A stretch of 64,000 nucleotides of DNA from Devosia marina (lineage in GTDB: Bacteria > Pseudomonadota > Alphaproteobacteria > Rhizobiales > Devosiaceae), in NCBI RefSeq assembly GCF_009758415.1, contig NZ_WQRF01000002.1, positions 1-64,000 on the forward strand, read 5' to 3'. The position numbers were made by a program, and so were the translations under genes. Under the pieces are notes generated by a model. The model ran no database searches. It was given only the letters and a program-made list of their open reading frames with translations, and had not been told where the DNA came from. Shown piece after piece: positions 17,865-24,642 of the stretch. Within the stretch, counting starts at the first letter, position 1. Each line of letters starts with the position of its first letter.

Positions 17865-17934
17865 TAGACCCCAGGTTCGAAATCGGAATGCGTCAACATT
17901 ACGGATCCATGTTCGGAAAGCGATAGGCGATAGC

Positions 17935-18684
17935 ATGACCATAACCGATCTGTGCCAGCTCATGCTGGTCGCAGGCGCGGCCGCCTATCTGCAGACTCTC
18001 ACTGGGTTTGCCTTTGGCCTGGTGATGATGGGCGCAGTAGCCCTCCTTGGCCTCACCTCCCTTGCAGACGCTGCAATTATCGTTGGCATCCTGTCAGTGG
18101 TGAACTCCATCCACATCCTCATCAGAGGCTGGCGGGATGTTGCCTGGCATGAATTCTGGCTGGTGGTCGGCCCGTCGCTTGCCGCAACGATCGTCGGCTA
18201 TGCGATGCTGGAAAGTGTCGCTGCTTCGAACCTCGCTGTCTTGCAACTTATCCTTGGGTGGGTGATCATCGCGGCCGCAGCCCAGCTGGTTTCAAAGCCC
18301 CAGCCTCTGAACATCAGGTCATCAGCGTCACGGTTCATTGTGGCCGGGGCAGCGGGCGGCCTTCTGGGAGGGCTTTTTGCCACGGCAGGGCCACCGCTGG
18401 TCTATTTATTCTATCGCCAGCCCATGGCGATCACGAGCATTCGGGTGACACTTGTCCTAGTGTTCGCGGTCGGGATCCTTTTTCGGACCACATTGGTCGT
18501 TGCGACGGGAGGCTTTCCCTTTGTCGCTGTGTTGTGGAGCTTGCTGGCGGTCCCAGTGATACTCGCCGCTACAGAGATCGCGCATCGATGGCCGCCCGCT
18601 ATGTCACCCAAATCCTTCCGCCGGCTGACATTCGGCCTTCTCCTCGCGTCAGGGCTCAGCCTGAGCCTGAAGGCGCTGATCTAG
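17935..18684 (+). CDS. TauE/SafE-family membrane exporter
   Basis: A 249-residue protein with about eight hydrophobic segments arranged in two repeats. The repeated motif typical of TauE/SafE is seen as LQTLTGFAFGLVMMG in the first half and AGAAGGLLGGLFATAGPPLVY in the second. Characterised members export sulfite, sulfoacetate or related anions after sulfonate breakdown, but the family is broad. It follows the nucleoside hydrolase by 70 bases in the same direction and may be the last gene of the regulon. If so, it is a weak hint of an organosulfur substrate. Confidence 0.85.
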   Translation: MTITDLCQLMLVAGAAAYLQTLTGFAFGLVMMGAVALLGLTSLADAAIIVGILSVVNSIHILIRGWRDVAWHEFWLVVGPSLAATIVGYAMLESVAASNLAVLQLILGWVIIAAAAQLVSKPQPLNIRSSASRFIVAGAAGGLLGGLFATAGPPLVYLFYRQPMAITSIRVTLVLVFAVGILFRTTLVVATGGFPFVAVLWSLLAVPVILAATEIAHRWPPAMSPKSFRRLTFGLLLASGLSLSLKALI

Positions 18685-19083
18685 CGGTCTCCTATATTAC
18701 GTTCAGACACCTCGCACTGAAACACACTTCAGCATTGCTTTCCCTGAGCATTGGGGTTGGCCCCAGTTGCTCTCCCGATACGCAAACCACGTAGCCAGCA
18801 TTTCAATAGCAGTCCCAAACGGTGCAGTAGCGGACCATCGTCGATGCGCGCCAAACTGGTCATTTATACAGTCCTTGCGCCCTGCCTATTGCCGTCGGTC
18901 CGCTTTGTTCGACTTCGATCACCGTTCTCTATGGGCCGTTGGGCAGATTGGTCGGCTCATTCGTCTCGGCGTTCTAGCGTGGGCCAGGCACGCCGTTCAC
19001 TATCGCGACCCCGCCGATTGCTTGGGTTAATCTTGACACGCGGCCAAGATTGAACATCGCCTCACAGATTGCGGCGAGACACC
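18685..19083. other. Intergenic region between convergent genes
   Basis: About 400 bases separate the TauE/SafE gene (+) from the DUF805 gene (-). Several short frames exist but none has a good start site, consistent codon use or a recognisable domain. No clear T-tailed hairpin was found for either flank. I see nothing that can be called a gene. Confidence 0.5.
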
Positions 19084-19479
19084 TCAATCCGGGTCATAGC
19101 CGAAGTCACGGTCGTCAAAGGATCTGTCAAAGGACTTGTCAAAGTGCGGTCCATCCGACGAGCGGTGCGAAACGCGTTCCCGGGCAGACTGCCCTGGCCA
19201 AAACAGCAAGATGAACAGGCAGAACAGATTCACGATTGGGACCAGACTGAGCAGGGCCCACCAGCCGCTACGGCCCAGATCATGCCATCTGCGCACCGTA
19301 AAGGACATTGCGACTAGCAAAGATAGCGCGGCCCACAGAAAAAGAGCGGCGTAGAGCCAGAATTCCGGGACGCCTATGCCGGACAGCAAGGCGACCACCA
19401 CATTGACTGCGGTTCCCGCAATCAGCAGACCGACGACCGCAAAGGCGAAGAAAAATCGTCCAATTCGACCCTTAAACAT
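19084..19479 (-). CDS. DUF805-family inner-membrane protein
   Basis: A 131-residue protein with three or four hydrophobic segments. The DUF805 hallmark RRWHDLGRSGWWALL is present around residues 63-77. A polar, Asp/Phe-rich tail of roughly 30 residues follows the last helix. DUF805 proteins (YhaH/YhaI type) have no established biochemical function. It is the last gene in the minus-strand cluster that begins with the LuxR regulator, 139 bases after the M50 protease gene, so it may be either a cluster member or an unrelated neighbour. Confidence 0.85.
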   Translation of the reverse strand: MFKGRIGRFFFAFAVVGLLIAGTAVNVVVALLSGIGVPEFWLYAALFLWAALSLLVAMSFTVRRWHDLGRSGWWALLSLVPIVNLFCLFILLFWPGQSARERVSHRSSDGPHFDKSFDRSFDDRDFGYDPD

Positions 19480-19618
19480 TGTTCCTCCAGATTGTGTGGG
19501 ATTATTGCCGCCGAAACCACTGGCAGTTGCAGGTTAGGTGTATTGGGGCAAACCAGTGCGGGCGCGGTGCGAGCGATCGCATCAAAAAGGGCGTGCCCGC
19601 CGATCTCTGCTAAAGGCA

Positions 19619-21565
19619 TCATGAACTGGCTATGCCCCTGGACAGCACCGAGCCCAGAGCCAACGCCATGCCGGCGACGATCCAAGGGGCGGTCGAAGTG
19701 CCGAGTTGGCTGGAGAACCAGCTACCGGCTGTCACCGCAATGACCAGATAGAAGAAGGCCGAGGTGAGCACGAGATGAAGCAGTGAGAGGCTGAACAGAA
19801 CTGCCAAACCGCGCAAATGCGCTGCAGCACGTGCCTGTCTGTTCCAGCAATCAACCAGGATTTGTCTCAGGGAGAGCTCTGGCGGCAGCGCCAGCAGGTT
19901 CCGCAGTGCCTGGGCGCCATCGTTCTGCCCATTTGGCGCCAAGGCCAACAGCGCCGTTCCGAAATTGACTGTCGACCAGACCCAAATGAAAGGCTGGAGG
20001 GGGCTCGCAGGGGCGTTGGCCGCGACGAGAGCGGCGATGCCCCCGAAGACAATATTTGCCAGTGGACCGGCCAGTGCCACCATCACCCGCTGCCCCGACG
20101 AGGCTATCCAGGTGTCGGACGTGTCCACATAGGCAATGGGATAGAACCAGAACACCCCGATGCCGATGCCGTGGACTGACAGGCCGAACGCCTTCATGGC
20201 CAAGATATGAGCGGCCTCGTGCAACGCCAATGATATGGCGAGAGCCAGAATGCCAGTCGCTAAGTATGGGAGATTCATACCGGTTGGAATGCTTGTCTGG
20301 GTGAGGGTGCTCAAGCCAGTCACCAGCCCAGCCAAGCCCAGGGCAGTCGCCACAATCACCGCAACGGGTCGGGTAACTATTGCGAAAGCTCGATAGAGGC
20401 TTTCGCTGAAATCATCTGCGGCCTGGCCGCGCAGGAGATCGAACGTTAGATAACCGCGACCTCGGCGTTCGGCCTGGCCCTCAAGAGGGCTATCGGATTG
20501 ACTGTCATGCCCCAGGGTTGCGAACCCCGAAGCGAGCAGTTGCTGCACGACGTTGATCACGCCCTGGGGCGAAAAAGTGCCAAACCGGCTCACGGCGCGG
20601 GCAATAATGGTTGTCAGGCGGGTAGAGCCATCCAATTGCTCCCATACGAAGGTTCCGAACTCGGATAGCTGGAAGTACTTGCGCAGCGTGGTGTGCTTGA
20701 GAACAGCAATGGCTTCTCCATCGTCACCCTTCCTGCGGTGCAACTCCACGTTCAGCGACTGTCGCGGGCGGATTCGCAAGGCGACCTGAGACTGAAGATG
20801 TTCGGTTCCCGGCGCCCGCGCGATACGCTCCAGTTGGGAGCGCGATATGGCCAAAACTTCACCGTCTTCCAGCGCAGTCACCGTTGCACGGCGCGGCTCA
20901 CCAGCCAGCAGTGAAACTTCTCCGACGAGAGATCCCGGACCAAGCACCGCAAGCTGTTGTTCGGCCGCAGGTGCCGGGCCCTTGTGGACCGAAAAGGTTC
21001 CAGAGTGGATCAGATAACAGGTGTCGCCTGGACGGCCTTCTTCTACCAGGGCTGTGCCGGTTTTGATCTTGCGCTGCTGAATCTTAGCCGCCAATTCCTG
21101 AAGGGCTGCGGGGCCGACCCCAGCAAACGGGGCCGCCCGCCTGAGCAACAACATGCGCTCACGCAATCCCTCATCCAGCTTGAGCGCGGGGGCGAGCGCA
21201 GAGGCAATGGCCGGATCGGCCAATGCGGCCGTGGGGACGCACAGGGTGGCGCATTCTTCGAGCGCAACAGCAGTCGAGGCGTATCGCCCAGCGCCTTCGG
21301 TTCGCAGACACTCCTCACCGGCGACGTCGGCAAAAGTCAAAAGCGCGATGGGGACGCGATCATCTTCAACCAGAACGCTTTCTTCGATCGTCCCCCAGAT
21401 CGGCAGATGCACAAGATTTGCTGGCTCTCCTTGGGAAAAAATCACCGCACCCGTGTCGTGGCCGCGCACCACCGTCTGTTCCGCGAGGTCCTTGAGTGTC
21501 GCAATCGGCAAGGTGCCGAAGAGATAGCTTTCGCGGAGCAGGTTGACCCGTTCTTCCTGAAACAT
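19619..21565 (-). CDS. Multidomain protein: two cNMP-binding-like domains, PqqD-like domain and M50 membrane metalloprotease
   Basis: A 648-residue protein. Residues 15-120 and 145-250 are two cyclic-nucleotide-binding-like beta barrels; the second keeps the phosphate-binding pattern GEVSLLAGEPRRAT (215-228), while the first is degenerate. Residues 285-348 form a small helical PqqD-like module, the type that recognises leader peptides in RiPP pathways. The C-terminal half has about six transmembrane helices with the M50 zinc motif HEAAH (449-453) and a downstream NDG (Asp549) as probable third zinc ligand. It should be an intramembrane or membrane-associated peptidase, possibly gated by a nucleotide. 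Its start abuts the polyprenyl synthetase stop, so the two are coupled. I infer it cleaves the three small peptides encoded just upstream. Confidence 0.82.
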   Translation of the reverse strand: MFQEERVNLLRESYLFGTLPIATLKDLAEQTVVRGHDTGAVIFSQGEPANLVHLPIWGTIEESVLVEDDRVPIALLTFADVAGEECLRTEGAGRYASTAVALEECATLCVPTAALADPAIASALAPALKLDEGLRERMLLLRRAAPFAGVGPAALQELAAKIQQRKIKTGTALVEEGRPGDTCYLIHSGTFSVHKGPAPAAEQQLAVLGPGSLVGEVSLLAGEPRRATVTALEDGEVLAISRSQLERIARAPGTEHLQSQVALRIRPRQSLNVELHRRKGDDGEAIAVLKHTTLRKYFQLSEFGTFVWEQLDGSTRLTTIIARAVSRFGTFSPQGVINVVQQLLASGFATLGHDSQSDSPLEGQAERRGRGYLTFDLLRGQAADDFSESLYRAFAIVTRPVAVIVATALGLAGLVTGLSTLTQTSIPTGMNLPYLATGILALAISLALHEAAHILAMKAFGLSVHGIGIGVFWFYPIAYVDTSDTWIASSGQRVMVALAGPLANIVFGGIAALVAANAPASPLQPFIWVWSTVNFGTALLALAPNGQNDGAQALRNLLALPPELSLRQILVDCWNRQARAAAHLRGLAVLFSLSLLHLVLTSAFFYLVIAVTAGSWFSSQLGTSTAPWIVAGMALALGSVLSRGIASS

Positions 21566-22609
21566 TCAGCCGGCTCCGGGACGCAAGAGATCTGCGGTCG
21601 TTCTGCTCTCGGAAAGCCTTGCACACATCCTCCGCCAAGCATCCGAACAAGGGAGTTGCCTCAGGGCTTCTTCGCTGCGCGCCAGATGAACCTGGGAGCG
21701 GAAACCAGCGAACAGCAAAGCTCCGGAGTCTACGATGCAGTCCCTCGCAGCCAGTTGCGCGGCACGGTCCGTTCGGGCGTGATCGAGCAAGCGCAACAGA
21801 TCTTCGCGGCCTATCCTGGAGTGCTTTAGCGCGAAGCCGACGGGGAGGGTTCGCGCTCCAGCCGCGAGGTCCCGCGACCAGTCTGGATCGAGCAGGTCCT
21901 GCATGTCGGAGCCCAATTGTCCTGCAACACCGATACCGTGCGCCCAGCCTGCCCAGAGTTCAGCGCAGGCCAAATCGCAGCCGGCATGCAGGGCTGCAAG
22001 GCGTGCATAGAGTCCCATCTGAGCACCGCTTTTGCCCGCAACCGATTCCTCGACAACGTCGAGATTGACGTTGGTGCCACCTATATTTTGAAGATCCAGG
22101 GCCTGCCCTTCGGCGATGTTCAATAGCCCGTCGCCCAAGGCATTGATCAAGGTGGCGCCGCGTTCCGCGCCGCCGGCTTGAAGCAGCAATTTCTGAGGCA
22201 ATGCCGATGGGAACGCGGCAGCGGCAAGCATCAGCGAGCTCTTGCTTGTTTCACCCCACCAGGGGCGTTGGTCGCCATCCTGCAGATCATCCAACAGGTC
22301 GAAACAAAGAAAGAGAAGCCCCGCCACGACGCTGATGGGTGCAGCATCGGCCGGATCCCCGCCATTGGCGCCATGAACGAGAAGCGGAATGAGCAAAGGC
22401 AGATGTGGCGGCCGAGCGGGCTGGAGGTGTTGATCCAGCGCCCCTTCCAGACAACCAAGCAACGGCTTCAACCCTTGGCCAAGGTTGCAGTCTTGCAGCA
22501 AATCTCTCAACTGCCTGACGCTCTGGTCCATGCTTGCGTGGACCTGTTCGGCGACGTCAGGGCAAGCGCGCTCGCAAAGGGTAGCAGCGGTCATGGCGAT
22601 CGGTGCCAC
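21566..22609 (-). CDS. Polyprenyl synthetase-family protein
   Basis: A 347-residue class I isoprenyl diphosphate synthase homologue. The first aspartate-rich motif is DDLQD (107-111), GQALDLQ follows at 168-174, KSGAQ at 193-197 matches the conserved Lys-Thr/Ser region, and the second aspartate motif is SDMQDLLD (234-241). The metal-binding residues look intact. Such enzymes make prenyl diphosphates; ComQ, a relative, instead prenylates the ComX peptide in Bacillus. It begins nine bases after a leader-like peptide gene and abuts the M50 gene, so peptide prenylation or provision of a prenyl donor is plausible but unproven. The start is GTG 22609; ATG 22594 is an alternative. Confidence 0.85.
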   Translation of the reverse strand: MAPIAMTAATLCERACPDVAEQVHASMDQSVRQLRDLLQDCNLGQGLKPLLGCLEGALDQHLQPARPPHLPLLIPLLVHGANGGDPADAAPISVVAGLLFLCFDLLDDLQDGDQRPWWGETSKSSLMLAAAAFPSALPQKLLLQAGGAERGATLINALGDGLLNIAEGQALDLQNIGGTNVNLDVVEESVAGKSGAQMGLYARLAALHAGCDLACAELWAGWAHGIGVAGQLGSDMQDLLDPDWSRDLAAGARTLPVGFALKHSRIGREDLLRLLDHARTDRAAQLAARDCIVDSGALLFAGFRSQVHLARSEEALRQLPCSDAWRRMCARLSESRTTADLLRPGAG

Positions 22610-22618
22610 CCCATGTGC

Positions 22619-22819
22619 CTAGCCACCAAAGCTGGCCTGGCGCAGGAGCTCTTCGTCGCCAGCGGTCAGGTCGAGCTTGTCGAGGGCCTGCATTTCCTCG
22701 TCCGACAGCTCATATCCTTCCTCCGCGAGCGTCGCTTGTGGCGCGGTCTGCATTCTTGCTCGGAACTCGGCGTCGCTCATCCAACGCTCAATTATGGTTT
22801 CGATCTGCGCTTGGCTCAC
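22619..22819 (-). CDS. NHLP-leader-like small peptide 1 (66 aa)
   Basis: A 66-residue acidic peptide beginning SQAQIETIIERWM, with FRARM, EEGYELSDEEMQALDKLDL and the C-terminus QASFGG. It is about 70% identical over its first 50 residues to peptide 2 and clearly related to peptide 3. The helix-rich pattern with a conserved DxxFRxRM, EEG and LxDEE matches nitrile-hydratase-like/Nif11-type RiPP leaders. It stops where such leaders normally end (GG), so there is no separate core with Cys, Ser or Thr. GTG is the start, eight bases after GAGAGGAG. The polyprenyl synthetase gene follows nine bases downstream. Confidence 0.8.
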   Translation of the reverse strand: MSQAQIETIIERWMSDAEFRARMQTAPQATLAEEGYELSDEEMQALDKLDLTAGDEELLRQASFGG

Positions 22820-22839
22820 TCTGTGGTCTCCTCTCATCC

Positions 22840-22878
22840 AGCCCCGCGAACCGCGGGGCTTCGCCTGCCCGAGCAGGC
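22840..22878 (-). other. Tandem stem-loops between two leader-like peptide genes
   Basis: AGCCCCGCG (22840-22848) and CGCGGGGCT (22852-22860) form a perfect 9-bp stem with a 3-base loop. GCCTGC (22863-22868) and GCAGGC (22873-22878) form a second 6-bp stem with a 4-base loop. Both lie in the transcribed gap between peptide 2 and peptide 1, and no T-run follows on the minus strand. They may limit readthrough or protect the upstream peptide message, producing more peptide 2 and 3 than downstream enzymes. Confidence 0.6.
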
Positions 22879-22902
22879 TGTGCAACACTCGCTCTTGAGC
22901 AT

Positions 22903-23103
22903 TTAGCCCGCGAAATTGGCCTGACGAACAAGGTCTTCACCGCTTCCCGAAAGGTCGAGCCGATCCAGAGCCTGCAATTCCTCATCCGACAGTTCATACC
23001 CTTCTTCCGCCACCGTCGCCTTGGGGGCGGCCCGCATTCTTTCGCGGAATGCGGCGTCGTTCATCCAACGCTCAATTATGGTCTCGATCTGCGCTTGGCT
23101 CAT
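22903..23103 (-). CDS. NHLP-leader-like small peptide 2 (66 aa)
   Basis: A 66-residue peptide starting SQAQIETIIERWM and ending RQANFAG. It shares with peptide 1 the motifs DxxFRERM, AEEGYELSDEELQALD and LDL, and has an ATG start preceded by a strong GGGAGGGGG ribosome site. It has one Trp (residue 13), no Cys and no hydrophobic core segment. The conserved N-terminal half looks like a leader recognised by a PqqD-type domain. The short C-terminal tail ending Asn-Phe-Ala-Gly is the only region that could serve as a product. Confidence 0.82.
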   Translation of the reverse strand: MSQAQIETIIERWMNDAAFRERMRAAPKATVAEEGYELSDEELQALDRLDLSGSGEDLVRQANFAG

Positions 23104-23185
23104 TGTTGCCCCCTCCCCAGGGTCCAGGTTTTATCGGTCGCGCCAGTATTTCTCGGGTCCAGCTGTGCCTGGCTCAACACCGCCT

Positions 23186-23383
23186 TCAGGCGAAATTGGC
23201 CATACCGGCCAGTTCGTCATCCGATTGGTTGAGGTCGAGCGCAGCCAGGGCCCGCTGCTCTTCGTCATCAAGAACGAACCCCTCTTCCTGAGCGGTCTGA
23301 ACCGGCGCCGAGCGCATGCGGTCGCGAAAAGCCTTGTCTTCCATCCATCTTGCGATCAATGCCTCGACTTGTTGGCTCGCCAT
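23186..23383 (-). CDS. NHLP-leader-like small peptide 3 (65 aa)
   Basis: A 65-residue peptide, the most divergent of the three. It keeps the Arg-Trp-Met at residues 12-14, DKAFRDRM, EEGFVLDDEEQRALAALDL and ends GMANFA. An excellent GGGAGGAGGG precedes the ATG. It is the first of three in-line paralogues, separated by 82-83 bases, which implies duplication within the operon. All three share an ASF/ANF near the C-terminus, suggesting this tail matters for processing or function. Confidence 0.82.
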   Translation of the reverse strand: MASQQVEALIARWMEDKAFRDRMRSAPVQTAQEEGFVLDDEEQRALAALDLNQSDDELAGMANFA

Positions 23384-23422
23384 GACAGTCCCTCCTCCCT
23401 TGCTTGTGCCGGATCTTTCTGG

Positions 23423-23776
23423 TCAGGATTTCTGGTCGACTATCTTGAGCTCTGCGGCGACCATGCGAAGATCGCGGTCTTGCCAGCTCAGCGAATAGGC
23501 GATCTGAAAAACTCCCTCGGCGCCGGTGTCGATAAGCGCGCTGCACTGGCGCTGCTGGGCCGCCTTGTCGAAGCTAATCTCCTCGACCTCATCAAGCTGA
23601 TCGAGTTGCACATCAAAGTTCTCGTCGATGATCTGGCTGACAAGCCGGGCAGCGTCCTCGCTCTCGCACTGGGGTAACTGCACTCCACCGAAGAGTCCGC
23701 TGGCGATCTGGATCATGCTCGCGATCCCGATCACCGCGCTCGCCACCGCGACAACAATCTTGACAGCGTTGTTCAT
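23423..23776 (-). CDS. Small membrane-anchored or secreted protein of unknown function
   Basis: A 117-residue protein with a hydrophobic N-terminal segment (residues 5-30) serving as a signal anchor or signal peptide, followed by a polar domain rich in Asp, Gln and Glu with two cysteines (37 and 78). I do not recognise the family. The ATG overlaps the TAA of the ankyrin gene (TAATG), so the two are co-translated and probably act in the same compartment. Peptide 3 follows 39 bases later. A role at the cell envelope, such as display or immunity, is speculation. Confidence 0.7.
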   Translation of the reverse strand: MNNAVKIVVAVASAVIGIASMIQIASGLFGGVQLPQCESEDAARLVSQIIDENFDVQLDQLDEVEEISFDKAAQQRQCSALIDTGAEGVFQIAYSLSWQDRDLRMVAAELKIVDQKS

Positions 23777-24513
23777 TATTGCCCGCCCCACGGTCGGAAT
23801 TCGTTGGTGCAGGCGGTCACGTGGCCATTGACGCAGCTTTCGTGGCACATGGAGCACTGCGTCATGCAGCTGTAGTCGGTCACCCACTGGAAGTTCCCGG
23901 TGAAATAGCCGCAGGTGCTCTGGCAGGATGTATACATCTGCTCGCAGGTCTTTGGCGCTTCGGAGGTCGCCGCTTCCCACGCAGTGGTATCCTGCCCGCT
24001 GGAGAAGAATTCAGAGATTGCCTGGCAATCAGCGACATCGGTGCTCGGTTCACACAACCCGGTTCCGATCTCGGGTTCGTCGCACTCCCCGTCGTTCACA
24101 TATGGGCAAGTTGGGGCAGAAGCGGCGCCGATGTCGGCCGCCGCGCCCTGTGTCGCGGTCACCGTGCCTGTCAGCGCATATTCAATGTCTTCATAGCCAT
24201 GAAGACGGGCAAGGTCCGCCGCGGTATATCCGCTGTCGTCAACCGCGTAGCGGTCGGCACCCAGTTGCAACAATAGCTGAACCGTTTGCAGGCACTCTCC
24301 AAATGCCGCGTTGATCAGCGGTGTATGGCCTCCGGTGCTGCGCGCTTCTATGCTGACACCGCGGTTCAACAGTTCCAGTGTCGTGACGCTGTCACAGGAA
24401 CGCGCGGCGTCCAGCAGTTGCATTTCTTCGATTGTGGCCGACCGGGCCGGAACAACCATGATCATGATTGCCAGAGCCATCGTTGTCAGCCAGCCAAGTA
24501 CCGCCCGCACCAT
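23776..24513 (-). CDS. Secreted ankyrin-repeat, cysteine-rich protein
   Basis: A 245-residue protein with a signal peptide (cleavage near ARS-A, residue 25), then about three ankyrin repeats (residues 28-115; HTPLINAAFGECLQTVQLLL and GYTAADLARLHGYEDI are clear). A Cys-rich C-terminal part follows: it includes CPYVNDGECDEPEIGTGLC, a disulfide motif seen in secreted bacterial proteins, and then four CxxxC-like clusters. It is presumably periplasmic or outer-surface and disulfide-bonded. It lies first after the LuxR regulator and is coupled to the small anchored protein, so it probably belongs to the peptide system, perhaps as a partner or protective factor. Confidence 0.8.
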   Translation of the reverse strand: MVRAVLGWLTTMALAIMIMVVPARSATIEEMQLLDAARSCDSVTTLELLNRGVSIEARSTGGHTPLINAAFGECLQTVQLLLQLGADRYAVDDSGYTAADLARLHGYEDIEYALTGTVTATQGAAADIGAASAPTCPYVNDGECDEPEIGTGLCEPSTDVADCQAISEFFSSGQDTTAWEAATSEAPKTCEQMYTSCQSTCGYFTGNFQWVTDYSCMTQCSMCHESCVNGHVTACTNEFRPWGGQ

Positions 24514-24642
24514 CCCCCCAATGCTTCGTGTCGTTGGATCTTGTGGGCCAGCTAGGCCTCCGAGCTATCGAAGCATGGCGAAACCTGTCTCGAAAGTGTC
24601 GTTTGCGACACCTGAGTGTGGGGCGCGCGCCGACGTGGAATC

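Noticed and set aside
17935-18684. TauE/SafE protein taken as proof of a sulfonate substrate
   Set aside because: The family exports varied anions, and no desulfonating enzyme or sulfoquinovosidase is present. Kept only as a hint.
23106-23190. A 26-codon minus-strand frame with a Trp between peptides 3 and 2, considered as a prenyl-acceptor peptide
   Set aside because: It starts at GTG with only a weak ribosome-like AAGGCGG upstream, overlaps the ribosome site of peptide 2 and has no paralogue.
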